From positions 1-64,000 of the forward strand of contig CAZSIV010000013.1 in assembly GCA_964607135.1 (NCBI GenBank): a stretch of 64,000 bases of DNA, read 5' to 3'. The DNA comes from Metaruminococcus_A sp964607135 (GTDB lineage: Bacteria > Bacillota > Clostridia > Oscillospirales > Ruminococcaceae). Below are positions 7,462-16,036 of the stretch, piece by piece. The notes under the pieces were generated by a model that saw only the letters and a program-made list of their open reading frames with translations, was not told where the DNA came from and made no database searches. The position numbers and the translations under genes are program-made. Numbering within the stretch: the first letter of the stretch is position 1; every line of letters starts with the position of its first letter.

Positions 7462-8610
7462 CTATCCCCCCATGGAAAGCAGCATTATAATCGTCGTAGA
7501 CAGGATAATCATGATAGCGAAGCAGAGAATCAGCCCCAGCAGAAGCGACAGCATGGAGGAAACCGATTTCAGCAGACGGGCCAGTTTGTCCACTCCTAAA
7601 ATATTTCCCACCATCTGGCTCAGGTTGACAACCAGCATCATTGCCAAAACTTCAATTACGATCGGCAGAAAGGTACAGATCGAAACAACGATCCCGAACG
7701 AGCCTGTCGCCTGCTTCATAAAGCCGACACAGCCTTGAACGGAATTGAATACATCGCTTAATGCGTTTCCAAAAACCGGAATGAGGCTGCCGATGAAAAA
7801 CTTGGTTGTTTTTGTTGCGACGTTGTCGGCCGAATTGGAGACCAGCGACTGAACCGAAAGCAGCGCCACAAAGATGGTCAGCAAAAGTCCAATGATCCAG
7901 ATCGCTGCTTTTTTGATGGTTTCCGCGACATTTTCCAGATGAAGAGTAGGATTCAGCGCGCCGACTATACAGATCGCCAGGTAAACACAGAGCAGTGGAG
8001 TCAGAATGGTGGCGGCAATCTGGGAGATGACCTGCACCGTCCCAAAAAGGAAAGCGCTGTAGCCCATCGAAGAAAGAGGCTTGCCCGAAGCCGCGACAAC
8101 GCTGGTAAAAACCGGAATAAAGCTGAGAAGGAATTGGCTGCATTCGGTAATCGCGGTAACCGCATGATTGATGCATTCCATAACAGGGGACGACAGAACG
8201 AGCATCAGCGCCGAAATCCCTACGATGTTCTGCACGGTCAGCATCCCTGTTTCCGGAGGATGGACGGCATTGAGCAGCGCAATCAGTAAAAAAATCCCCA
8301 TCAACACTGTAAAGAGCCGAAACGGAGCCGTAAAGTAATCGGCGCATAGCTCAAAGGCCCCGGTCAGGATGTCCAGAAACTGAAAGTTCGAAATCGTCTC
8401 TGCGTTAAATTCGTCCAATCCATTTTGCCCGAGCAGGTCTTTTGCCGCGTCCGGAATATTGCCGTCCAGATCACCTGCAATACTTGTTTCGAGTTCTTTT
8501 GTCAATTCCTCCTGTGTCTGCTCGAGAGAGTCCTCTTCAAGGGCAAATACCGAAGTGGTCGCCATCGTCAAAAGCAGAACGGAAGTGATTAATATCCGGA
8601 TGAATTTCAT
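7462..8610 (-). CDS. spoIIIAE: stage III sporulation protein AE
   Basis: 382 residues. It begins with a signal peptide (RILITSVLLLTMATTSVFA), followed by a polar segment and about seven hydrophobic helices, matching the family's polytopic topology. SpoIIIAE is the large membrane component of the SpoIIIA export-like complex, related to flagellar/type III export membrane proteins. Operon position and length agree with the family. Confidence 0.94.
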   Translation of the reverse strand: MKFIRILITSVLLLTMATTSVFALEEDSLEQTQEELTKELETSIAGDLDGNIPDAAKDLLGQNGLDEFNAETISNFQFLDILTGAFELCADYFTAPFRLFTVLMGIFLLIALLNAVHPPETGMLTVQNIVGISALMLVLSSPVMECINHAVTAITECSQFLLSFIPVFTSVVAASGKPLSSMGYSAFLFGTVQVISQIAATILTPLLCVYLAICIVGALNPTLHLENVAETIKKAAIWIIGLLLTIFVALLSVQSLVSNSADNVATKTTKFFIGSLIPVFGNALSDVFNSVQGCVGFMKQATGSFGIVVSICTFLPIVIEVLAMMLVVNLSQMVGNILGVDKLARLLKSVSSMLSLLLGLILCFAIMIILSTTIIMLLSMGG

Positions 8611-8621
8611 AAGTCCTCCAA

Positions 8622-9014
8622 TCAGCCGATCAAGCTGACAGCAATTTGCAGAAGGGAGGAAAACATCGGCAGCGCCAGGATGAGAACCGCTACTCTTCCC
8701 GCAAGCTCTATCTTCCCTGCCATCGCGCGCTCCCCCGCATCTTGACAGGTATCGGACGCCAGCTGGGTCACATAGCAGATTCCAAGAGATTTAATAATGA
8801 CCGACGTGTACTCGCTTCCCCCTTCAATCCCTCCCAAAATCGTGCGAATCGTATCAAACAGCGGCGTCATTTGGGCAATCACGGTGAGAAAAATCATTGT
8901 TCCGCAAAGGATCGACGCAGAAAGAGCATATTCCGGACGATATTGTTTTAAAAGAAGGCAGATCAGCGCTGAGATGATTGCCAGCCCGATGATCGCAAAA
9001 ATACTGATTTCCAT
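8622..9014 (-). CDS. spoIIIAD: stage III sporulation protein AD
   Basis: 130 residues with about four hydrophobic helices. It is a small integral membrane subunit of the SpoIIIA complex, related in topology to FliQ-like export proteins. The motif GLAIISALICLLLKQYRPEYA is typical of the family's N-terminus. It is four bases from spoIIIAC. Confidence 0.93.
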   Translation of the reverse strand: MEISIFAIIGLAIISALICLLLKQYRPEYALSASILCGTMIFLTVIAQMTPLFDTIRTILGGIEGGSEYTSVIIKSLGICYVTQLASDTCQDAGERAMAGKIELAGRVAVLILALPMFSSLLQIAVSLIG

Positions 9015-9018
9015 CGCT

Positions 9019-9216
9019 TTACCACAATCCGAAAACGTTTTTTACCGTTTCAAAGAGGTTGCTAATCTCATTGACGATCATCAAAAGGACGACGATTAAA
9101 CCGGCGAGGGTCGTCATCATTGCCTGTTCCTCCCTTCCGGAGCGGATCAACAGCTGATTCAAAACCGCGACAATAATTCCGATCGCGGCAATTTTAAAGA
9201 TCAAATCGACATTCAT
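9019..9216 (-). CDS. spoIIIAC: stage III sporulation protein AC
   Basis: 65 residues, two membrane helices joined by a short loop containing GREEQAMMT, the family signature. Small membrane subunit of the SpoIIIA channel, paralogous to SpoIIIAD. Confidence 0.93.
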   Translation of the reverse strand: MNVDLIFKIAAIGIIVAVLNQLLIRSGREEQAMMTTLAGLIVVLLMIVNEISNLFETVKNVFGLW

Positions 9217-9241
9217 TGAAATTCCCCCGTTTTTTTACGTT

Positions 9242-9754
9242 TTAGAGCAGGATAATGACCATTCCCGCGCCCATGAGCGCACCCAAAGAGCGGTAGAGCC
9301 GCCCCTTTTTTTCTTTGAAATCCAGCGCTTCCTTTCGCTGGCATTTTAAAAGCTCCTCCGTCATCGAAATGGCGTTCAGCTGTCCCTCTGCATCAGAGGA
9401 GCCGATAATATTGGCAAGAGACAAAAGCTGTGAAAGATCTTCTTCTTTCAGCGCCATCTTATCCTTTGACCGCAGGACGCTTTCCTTCCACGCTTCTGGA
9501 AAGCTGACGGATTGATGCAGCAGCTCCCGGCAGGGGATGAGAAATGGAAGCGTCCGGCAGGATGGGTCGTCCGCAAGCTGTTCGATCATTTCCTCTGTGG
9601 GGAGGTTCTGATAATTCAGACAGGTTTTGAGCCTGTCCAAAAAAGCCAGCAAAAGTTCGAGCTCCTTTACCCGTTTATTCAAACGTTCAGATAGGAGAAA
9701 CCCTGTCCCGGCCGAGGTCAGGAAGAGCAGCAACAGCCCCATGTATTTCATCAT
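9242..9754 (-). CDS. spoIIIAB: stage III sporulation protein AB
   Basis: 170 residues from the ATG at 9754. The apparent TTG start at 9763 would lie only one base from its AAAGGAG site, so the ATG pair at 9754/9751, 10-13 bases from it, is preferred. It has an N-terminal helix (YMGLLLLFLTSAGTGFLL), a cytoplasmic-type helical core, and a C-terminal hydrophobic helix (LGALMGAGMVIILL). It resembles type II secretion GspF-type platform proteins. The 5' end overlaps the spoIIIAA coding end by 68 bases in another frame, implying translational coupling. Confidence 0.92.
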   Translation of the reverse strand: MMKYMGLLLLFLTSAGTGFLLSERLNKRVKELELLLAFLDRLKTCLNYQNLPTEEMIEQLADDPSCRTLPFLIPCRELLHQSVSFPEAWKESVLRSKDKMALKEEDLSQLLSLANIIGSSDAEGQLNAISMTEELLKCQRKEALDFKEKKGRLYRSLGALMGAGMVIILL

Positions 9755-10682
9755 AACGAACAATCTCCTTTATGTTTCCAGCGTTCCGGGCGCCGTCCAG
9801 CAGGACAATCCATCGGAACGCGCCGCTTTTCAGCACAGCCGCTGTGCTTTTCCGCGCCAGCAGTTCTTCTAATGAAGCGGCATGTGCCGTGGCAATCATC
9901 ACAACACCCGCGTTTACCCCGCTTAAAATGTTTTCTTCATCTCCTCTGCCGCCGATCTCATCACAGACGATCACATCGGGGGACATAGACCGGATTGCAG
10001 TGTCGATTCCGATTCGTTTGGAATATCCGTCAAACACGTCGGTATTCCAGCCGACGTCATTCTGAGGTTGTCCCTTGTAAACCGCGGCGATTTCGCCGCG
10101 CTCGTCGATCAGAGAAACTTTCCGCGGTTCCCCAATCAGTCCGTTGGACAGCTGGCGGCAGAGATCCTTCAACACCGTGGTTTTTCCGGAAGCCGGGGGC
10201 CCGACAATCAGCGTTCCGTCCAATCCATAGCGCTTATAGTGAGAAACAAGCTTGTCCGCGGCTCCAAAAACCTGCCGCGCGATCCGCAGATTGATGCAAT
10301 CCGTCCGCCGGACCGCTGTAATCCGGTCACCTTCCCAGGCAACACTCCCTGATAACCCCGCCCGATGTCCTCCCGGCAGGGTGAGAAATCCGTTCAGCAG
10401 ACTGTTCTGCACACTATGCAATGAGTAGCCGCTCATACTGCGCACACTCTCCTCGATCATCCTTCCCGGTACTGAAAAACCTTTGGCTGCATCCGATTCT
10501 AAAAGCCCGTCCGGCCTCAAGAAGCAGCAGCGGTTTTTCAGGCAGATCAAAACGACCGGCCGGCCAGCCCGGATCCTGATCTCGTTGACCGCTCTTTTTA
10601 TATCAGCCGGCGTTTTTTTCAAAACCTCTTTCAGTTCTGCGGGAAACGTTTCAATCGCCTGATCAAACGGATTCACAACCAC
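9687..10682 (-). CDS. spoIIIAA: stage III sporulation protein AA (secretion-type ATPase)
   Basis: 331 residues from a GTG with AAAGGA eight bases upstream. Walker A GPPASGKTT lies at about 160-168, with Walker B VIVCDEIGG later, and a C-terminal TAHA motif as in VirB11/GspE-type ATPases. It powers the SpoIIIA complex in the mother cell. First gene of the eight-gene operon. A weak SigE-like promoter (TCTATTT, 13 bp, CATAACTT at about 10706-10733 on the minus strand) is consistent with mother-cell expression but is only suggestive. Confidence 0.94.
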   Translation of the reverse strand: MVVNPFDQAIETFPAELKEVLKKTPADIKRAVNEIRIRAGRPVVLICLKNRCCFLRPDGLLESDAAKGFSVPGRMIEESVRSMSGYSLHSVQNSLLNGFLTLPGGHRAGLSGSVAWEGDRITAVRRTDCINLRIARQVFGAADKLVSHYKRYGLDGTLIVGPPASGKTTVLKDLCRQLSNGLIGEPRKVSLIDERGEIAAVYKGQPQNDVGWNTDVFDGYSKRIGIDTAIRSMSPDVIVCDEIGGRGDEENILSGVNAGVVMIATAHAASLEELLARKSTAAVLKSGAFRWIVLLDGARNAGNIKEIVRYDEIHGAVAALPDLGRDRVSPI

Positions 10683-10792
10683 ATCACATGTCCTTTCTTG
10701 AATGATTAGTAAAAGTTATGCGCAGGATGCGGTAAATAGAACCTCCCGCCGGAAAAGAGCAAAACCTTCTCAAGAAAATATCAGGGAAGTGC

Positions 10793-10821
10793 TTGACTTT
10801 TTTTTCACGATATGCTTTAAT
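10793..10821 (+). promoter_or_regulatory. SigA-type promoter of the aro operon
   Basis: TTGACT (10793-10798), a 17-bp spacer, then TTTAAT (10816-10821). The start would fall near 10828, leaving about 250 nt of leader before aroF with the Phe-rich peptide and a terminator. Confidence 0.75.
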
Positions 10822-10857
10822 AAATACGGTTAATATGACTTTGCCGGAGGCAGCTCA

Positions 10858-10965
10858 ATGAACGCCGTTAAATTTTTCGTAGCATATTTCTTTTTCCGTG
10901 GCTTTTTCTTTAGCGACGGCTTTTTTGCTATGAAAAAATTTAATACGGCTCCAAGTTGTAGATAA
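10858..10965 (+). CDS. phenylalanine-rich leader peptide of the shikimate operon
   Basis: A 35-codon frame starts at ATG 10858, seven bases after a near-perfect GGAGG site (10846-10850), and ends TAA 10963-10965. Eleven of 35 residues are Phe, in runs FF, FFF, FFF and FF (first part MNAVKFFVAYFFFRGFFF), plus one Tyr. A strong intrinsic terminator starts 28 bases past its stop and aroF begins at 11082. This is the layout of amino-acid leader-peptide attenuators such as enteric pheL: slow translation of Phe codons when Phe-tRNA is scarce would let polymerase read through. Within the Phe codons, 10868-10884 pairs with 10926-10943 (about 17 bp with one G-U and one bulge), so ribosome position would alter the RNA fold. 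The function is inferred; no T-box is present. Confidence 0.85.
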   Translation: MNAVKFFVAYFFFRGFFFSDGFFAMKKFNTAPSCR

Positions 10966-10992
10966 AACAGAAAACAGCATCCCGGGATGTAA

Positions 10993-11036
10993 AACGGGCT
11001 ATGGCTTTGGAGATAAAGCCATAGCCCGTTTTTTGC
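10993..11036 (+). terminator. attenuator terminator before aroF
   Basis: A perfect 16-bp stem (10993-11008 with 11015-11030, arms AACGGGCTATGGCTTT and its complement), a six-base loop GGAGAT, then a T-tract. It lies between the Phe leader peptide and aroF, so it must be bypassed for operon expression. A possible competing pairing is CTCCAAG (10949-10955) with 11006-11012, which would open the loop side of the terminator; this is short and unproven. Confidence 0.9.
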
Positions 11037-11081
11037 TTGAGCTGAAATTTCCGGCAAAACCAAATACAGGAGGTTTTTTCA

Positions 11082-12092
11082 ATGGTAGTAATCTTAAAAC
11101 AAAACGCACCGAAGCAGCAGGTAAACGAGCTTTTGCAGTGGTTTAACAACTGCGGATTAAAAACCAATGTCGTCGTGGGAGAGCACACGACAATCGTCGG
11201 CCTGATCGGGGACACTTCAACGGTGGATATCGACAATATCGCCGCAAATGATATTGTAGAAAATGTCAAGCGGGTTCAGGAACCATATAAAAACGTCAAT
11301 CGGAAATTTCATCCCGATGACAGTGTAATCGAGGTGGAGGGCGAAAAGATCGGCCACGGCAATTTCAAGGTGATCGCCGGCCCCTGTTCCGTCGAAAGCG
11401 AAGAGCAGATCATCGAAGTGGCAAAGCGTGTAAAAGCGGCAGGCGCCAAATTCCTGCGTGGGGGCGCTTTCAAGCCCCGCACCTCCCCCTATGCTTTCCA
11501 GGGGCTGCGCGCCGACGGAATCGAAATGCTTTTAGAGGCAAAAAAAGAAACCGGCCTGCCGATCGTGACGGAGATCATGTCGCTCGAGCATCTCGATCTG
11601 TTTGCCGATGTCGATGTGATCCAGGTCGGCGCCCGCAACATGCAGAATTTTGAACTGCTGAAAGCGCTGGGGCATTCCAAAAAGCCGATTCTTTTAAAGC
11701 GGGGGCTCGCCAACACCATCGAAGAATTTCTCATGAGCGCGGAATATATCTACGCGGGCGGCAACTCCAATATCATCCTCTGTGAGCGGGGAATCCGCAC
11801 CTTCGAAACCATGACCCGCAACACGCTCGACATCTCTGCCATTCCCCTGATTAAAAAAATCTCTCATCTTCCCATTGTGGTGGACCCTTCCCACGCGACC
11901 GGCGTCGTTTCACTGGTCGAGCCGCTCGCACTGGCTTCTGTTGCCTGCGGGGCGGACGGACTGATGATCGAAGTCCACAATAATCCTAAGAAAGCTTTGT
12001 CAGACGGTGCGCAGTCGATGACGCCCGACAATTTCGACGAAACCATGAAAAAGGTAACGCAGCTGGCAAACTTCTACGAACTGGCTCTGTAA
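11082..12092 (+). CDS. aroF: DAHP synthase with N-terminal regulatory ferredoxin-like domain
   Basis: 336 residues. Residues 1-70 form the ferredoxin-like module found in Thermotoga-type (AroA I-beta) enzymes. The TIM-barrel core follows with AGPCSVES, GGAFKPRTSPYAFQG, KRGL and DPSHATG motifs. It condenses phosphoenolpyruvate and erythrose 4-phosphate, the first shikimate step. In characterised relatives the N-terminal domain senses Tyr or Phe, so control here may act both on the enzyme and, through the Phe leader, on transcription. AGGAGG lies eight bases before the ATG. First structural gene of aroF-aroB-aroA-aroC. Confidence 0.95.
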   Translation: MVVILKQNAPKQQVNELLQWFNNCGLKTNVVVGEHTTIVGLIGDTSTVDIDNIAANDIVENVKRVQEPYKNVNRKFHPDDSVIEVEGEKIGHGNFKVIAGPCSVESEEQIIEVAKRVKAAGAKFLRGGAFKPRTSPYAFQGLRADGIEMLLEAKKETGLPIVTEIMSLEHLDLFADVDVIQVGARNMQNFELLKALGHSKKPILLKRGLANTIEEFLMSAEYIYAGGNSNIILCERGIRTFETMTRNTLDISAIPLIKKISHLPIVVDPSHATGVVSLVEPLALASVACGADGLMIEVHNNPKKALSDGAQSMTPDNFDETMKKVTQLANFYELAL

Positions 12093-12115
12093 AACTGGGA
12101 AAGGCGGATTCATCC

Positions 12116-13189
12116 ATGCGCGAAATAATAGTCAACGCCAGCAGCCGTTACTCGATCTACTGCGGAAACGGGCTGCTGAAAGAAGCGGGCGGATATTTTA
12201 AAAATGCCTGTAAAGCCAAACGGGTTGTCGTTGTCACAGACGACCGTGTCGCGCCCCTTTATGCCGAAACGGTCCTTCAGTCCCTTCGTGTTTCTGGGAT
12301 TGAGGCATCGTTGACTGTCATTCCAAATGGAGAGCACTCCAAATCTTTAGAGTGTTTGGAGCAGCTCTATCATTTCTGCTGTGAGCAGAAGCTCACCCGA
12401 AGCGACGCAATGGCGGCGCTCGGCGGCGGTGTAGTCGGTGATCTGACCGGTTTCTGCGCCGCGACCTATATGCGCGGGGTCGATTATGTTCAGATTCCAA
12501 CTACCTTCCTCGCGCAGATCGATTCCTCGGTCGGCGGAAAAACGGCCGTCAACATCCCGGACGGAAAAAATCTGGTGGGTGCGTTTAAGCAGCCGAAGCT
12601 CGTCCTCTGCGATATGGACACGCTCCAGACCCTGTCCCCTCTCCATTTTGCAGACGGCGTTGCAGAAGCGATCAAATACGGGATGATCAAAGACCGTTCT
12701 ATCTTTGAAATAATCGAGAGCGGCAAATTGGCGGACCATCTCCTTCCGGTTATCTGCCGCTGCATCGAAATCAAAAAACAGGTTGTAGAAGCCGACGAAT
12801 ACGATACCGGTGAGCGGATGCTCTTAAACTTCGGCCATACGTTTGGACATGCGATCGAGAAATATTACGGCTATTCCGGTTATTCCCATGGAATGGGCGT
12901 CGCTGCCGGGATGGTGAAGATCACCGCGCTGTCGGAGCGGTACGGGATGACGGAACCCGGTGTTACCGCACGGCTTTCACGCTGTGTCGAGGCGAGCGGG
13001 CTTCCCGTGTCGGCTGAGATCGACGACGATACCTTGACGGAATACAGCCTGATGGATAAAAAAGCGTCGTCGGACAGCATTAAGATCGTACTTTGCAAAA
13101 AAATCGGGGAAAGCTCTGTAAAAAAGCTTTCCACCAGCCAGTATATCGACTTCGTTAAAGGATGTTATGCCGATGACCGTACAGTTTAA
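12116..13189 (+). CDS. aroB: 3-dehydroquinate synthase
   Basis: 357 residues. The NAD-binding motif ALGGGVVGDLTGF, SSVGGKTAVN and the metal-site region LNFGHTFGHAIEK (His) are all present. It makes 3-dehydroquinate from DAHP. It follows aroF after 23 bp and overlaps aroA by 23 bp. Length is normal for the family. Confidence 0.97.
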   Translation: MREIIVNASSRYSIYCGNGLLKEAGGYFKNACKAKRVVVVTDDRVAPLYAETVLQSLRVSGIEASLTVIPNGEHSKSLECLEQLYHFCCEQKLTRSDAMAALGGGVVGDLTGFCAATYMRGVDYVQIPTTFLAQIDSSVGGKTAVNIPDGKNLVGAFKQPKLVLCDMDTLQTLSPLHFADGVAEAIKYGMIKDRSIFEIIESGKLADHLLPVICRCIEIKKQVVEADEYDTGERMLLNFGHTFGHAIEKYYGYSGYSHGMGVAAGMVKITALSERYGMTEPGVTARLSRCVEASGLPVSAEIDDDTLTEYSLMDKKASSDSIKIVLCKKIGESSVKKLSTSQYIDFVKGCYADDRTV

Positions 13190-14462
13190 GCCTTCTCACA
13201 TGCAGGGAACGATCCCAGCCGTTCCTTCAAAAAGCGCATCCCACCGCGCGCTGGTCTGTGCGGCATTGGCAAAGGGGCGCTCGGTGATCCGCGGTTTGAT
13301 CTTTTCGGAGGATATCCTCGCGACGATCGATTGTCTCATGGCACTAGGGGCGGTGATTTCCTGTGAAGGGGATGCCGCGGTCGTCGACGGAATCGGCGGA
13401 AATTCACCGATGCGCGGAAAACGCGCCTTGTTGAATTGCCGCGAGTCGGGCTCTACCCTTCGCTTCCTGATCCCGGTTGCGGCAGCCCTTGGGGCCGCGG
13501 CTGAATTTCAAGGAACGGGAAAGCTTCCGTCCCGCCCGATCACACCTTACCTCGACAGTCTTGGAAAGCACGGGATTACCTTCCGTCCAACAGCGGGGAT
13601 GCCCTTTTCCATCGAAGGGAGCCTTTGCGGAGGGAAATTCTCCATTCCGGGGAACATCAGCTCCCAGTTCATCACCGGGCTGTTGTTTTCGCTTCCCCTT
13701 CTGTCCGGCGGCAGTGAAATCCAAGTGACAGGAGTTTTTGAATCAAAGCCGTATGTTTTAATGACCATCCAGATGCTGGAGCGCTTTGGAATCTCGGTCA
13801 GGCTCTCGGGAAACACGATTGCTGTTCCAGGCGGGCAGCAATACAAACCCTTCTCTCTCACAGTGGAAGGAGATTTTTCCCAGGCGGCTTTTTTCCTCAC
13901 CGCAGGCGCTTTCAGCGGGCCCATAACAGTCACCGGGCTCGATTACCACGGCTCTCTTCAGGGCGATAAAAAGATCGTTGAGTTTTTATCGGAAGCAGGG
14001 GCCAACGTTTCAATCGAAGCGGATTCCATCACTGTTTCTCCACCCGAAAATCACCGGCTCTGTCCTGTCTCCGTCGACGCCAGAGACATTCCCGACTTAG
14101 TGCCTATCCTGGCGGTTCTCGCAGGCAGATGCTCTGGGACAAGCAGAATTTTTCACGCTGAACGGCTGAGGATCAAGGAAAGCGACCGTTTGCAAACGAC
14201 TGCGGCCATCCTTCGAAGCTTCGGAACCGAGACACAGGAAACAGAGGACGGGCTCCAAATCGTTGGAAAAGGATGTTTCCGGGGCGGCAAGGCGGCAAGC
14301 TTCAATGACCACCGCATCGCCATGGCCGCCGCCATCGGCGCTTCGACTGCCGAGAGTCCTCTCCTTTTAAATGGGGCGGATGCAATTCGAAAATCTTATC
14401 CTGAATTTTATGAGGATTATCAAAAAATAGGAGGCGTTGTCCATGTCGTCGGTTTGGAATAG
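13167..14462 (+). CDS. aroA: 3-phosphoshikimate 1-carboxyvinyltransferase (EPSP synthase)
   Basis: 431 residues. Substrate-binding motifs PSKSASHRAL near the N-terminus, ESGSTLRFL (phosphoenolpyruvate loop), ISSQFITGLLF, and C-terminal RIKESDRL and FNDHRIAMA are intact. It makes EPSP from shikimate 3-phosphate. The start at 13167 has AAAGG close upstream and lies inside the aroB end; an ATG two codons later is the alternative. No aroK, aroE or aroD accompanies it in the window. Confidence 0.96.
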   Translation: MPMTVQFKPSHMQGTIPAVPSKSASHRALVCAALAKGRSVIRGLIFSEDILATIDCLMALGAVISCEGDAAVVDGIGGNSPMRGKRALLNCRESGSTLRFLIPVAAALGAAAEFQGTGKLPSRPITPYLDSLGKHGITFRPTAGMPFSIEGSLCGGKFSIPGNISSQFITGLLFSLPLLSGGSEIQVTGVFESKPYVLMTIQMLERFGISVRLSGNTIAVPGGQQYKPFSLTVEGDFSQAAFFLTAGAFSGPITVTGLDYHGSLQGDKKIVEFLSEAGANVSIEADSITVSPPENHRLCPVSVDARDIPDLVPILAVLAGRCSGTSRIFHAERLRIKESDRLQTTAAILRSFGTETQETEDGLQIVGKGCFRGGKAASFNDHRIAMAAAIGASTAESPLLLNGADAIRKSYPEFYEDYQKIGGVVHVVGLE

Positions 14463-15540
14463 AACTTTAATCCTTTCTATCTTTGGAGAGTCACACGGTT
14501 CCGCTGTCGGAATGGTGTTGGATCATCTGCCGGCCGGAGAACCGGTCGATCTCGAAGAACTGCGCGCTTTTACTAGGAGAAGGACTGCCAAAAAAGGCGA
14601 CAACACCTCTACTGCCCGGACTGAACCGGATTTGCCGGAGCTGATTTCCGGTTTCTATCGTGGAAAAACAACCGGAACACCGCTGGTGGGAATCATCAAA
14701 AATACCGATACCCGTTCCAAGGATTACGGAAACCTTGAGTATCTTGCCCGCCCTGGTCACGCCGATTACACCGGCCGACTGCGGTATCACGGCGCCAACG
14801 ATCTTCGGGGCGGTGGGCATTTTTCAGGCCGTCTGACCGCTCCTCTCACCCTGGCGGGCGGAATCTGCAAACAGATTTTAGAGCGCCGCGGAATCCGGAT
14901 CGCCTCCCATGTTCTGTCGATTAAAGATATTTCGGAACAAAGGTTTGATCCCGTAAATCTCTCGATTGAAACGGCCGAAGCCTTGCAGAAAATGCAGTTT
15001 CCCCTGCTCGATCCATCGATGGAAGCAAAAATGCGGGCGGTTATCGAGGAGGCAAGGCTGCAGCAGGATTCGGTAGGCGGCGTGGTCGAATGCGGCATTC
15101 TAGGGCTTCCCGCTGGGATCGGCTCCCCGATCTTTGACGGGATCGAAAACGTCCTCTCCTCTATTTTATTTGGCGTTCCGGCAGTAAAAGGAATCGAATT
15201 CGGGGAAGGTTTCGGCTCTTCCCTGCTGTACGGAAGCCAGAATAACGATCCGTTTTACCTGGATCACGGGCAGGTCAAAACCCGCACCAATCACCATGGC
15301 GGAATCCTGGGCGGGATTTCATCCGGAATGCCGGTGATTTTCCGCGCTGCTGTAAAGCCGACGTCCTCTATTTCCCAGCCGCAGCAGACAATCGATATGC
15401 AGGCGATGGAGGAGGCCGAGCTCGTTGTCCGCGGGCGGCACGACCCCTGTGTCGCAGTCCGCGCGGCGGTCGTCATTGAAGCGGCTGCCAATATAGCAAT
15501 CCTCGACCTAATGATGGAACATGGAAAAATCACCCTGTAA
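14443..15540 (+). CDS. aroC: chorismate synthase
   Basis: 365 residues from the ATG at 14443, chosen because AGGAGG (14429-14434) is eight bases upstream; a TTG at 14437 is too close. Signatures GESHG, GRLTAPLTLAGGICK and, late, RGRHDPCVAVRAAVV are present. It makes chorismate using reduced FMN. Last gene of the operon, overlapping the aroA end by 20 bases, followed by a terminator. Confidence 0.96.
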   Translation: MSSVWNRTLILSIFGESHGSAVGMVLDHLPAGEPVDLEELRAFTRRRTAKKGDNTSTARTEPDLPELISGFYRGKTTGTPLVGIIKNTDTRSKDYGNLEYLARPGHADYTGRLRYHGANDLRGGGHFSGRLTAPLTLAGGICKQILERRGIRIASHVLSIKDISEQRFDPVNLSIETAEALQKMQFPLLDPSMEAKMRAVIEEARLQQDSVGGVVECGILGLPAGIGSPIFDGIENVLSSILFGVPAVKGIEFGEGFGSSLLYGSQNNDPFYLDHGQVKTRTNHHGGILGGISSGMPVIFRAAVKPTSSISQPQQTIDMQAMEEAELVVRGRHDPCVAVRAAVVIEAAANIAILDLMMEHGKITL

Positions 15541-15599
15541 GTCTCCCATTTAAAATGGATTATTGCTGTAACGCCGAATATGTTCTGATTTTGTCAAAT

Positions 15600-15652
15600 A
15601 AAAAAGGGATAAGAGAGAGGCTACATAAGGAAGTAGCCTCTTCCTTTTTATA
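15600..15652 (+). terminator. terminator of the aro operon
   Basis: AGAGGCTAC and GTAGCCTCT form a stem with an eight-base loop, flanked by an A-rich run before and TTCCTTTTTAT after. Confidence 0.85.
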
Positions 15653-15715
15653 TAATTATCTATTGATAAAGCCAATACTTCGCGATACGATATATTATGT
15701 AATAGGGGGTATGAC

Positions 15716-16036
15716 ATGGATATTCAGTTAAAACGAGGGCTGTTGGATGTGTGCGTATTGGCTGCTATTAAAACCCAAGATTCATACGGATATCAGATTA
15801 TAAAAGACCTGAAACCGTACATTGAATTATCGGAATCTACGCTTTATACCATTCTAAAACGATTGGAATCAGCAAGTATGTTGACAGTCAGAACAGTAGA
15901 ACACGGTGGCAGACTGCGGAAATACTATCATATTACTCAGGCAGGAGCCAAACGCATCAAAGAGTTCAAAGATGAATGGAAAGAAATTATGGCAATATAT
16001 AAATTCGTAATAAAGGAGGATATGGCGAATGAATAA
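15716..16036 (+). CDS. PadR-family transcriptional regulator
   Basis: 106 residues. The fold is recognisable from LLDVCVLAAIKTQDSYGYQIIKDL, LSESTLYTILKRLESA and HGGRLRKYYHIT, a winged helix with a C-terminal dimer helix. PadR proteins repress neighbouring genes in response to envelope or small-molecule signals. It overlaps the next gene by eight bases. This gene and the next two are visibly richer in A+T than their neighbours and use different codons, which suggests a separately inherited cassette. Confidence 0.93.
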   Translation: MDIQLKRGLLDVCVLAAIKTQDSYGYQIIKDLKPYIELSESTLYTILKRLESASMLTVRTVEHGGRLRKYYHITQAGAKRIKEFKDEWKEIMAIYKFVIKEDMANE

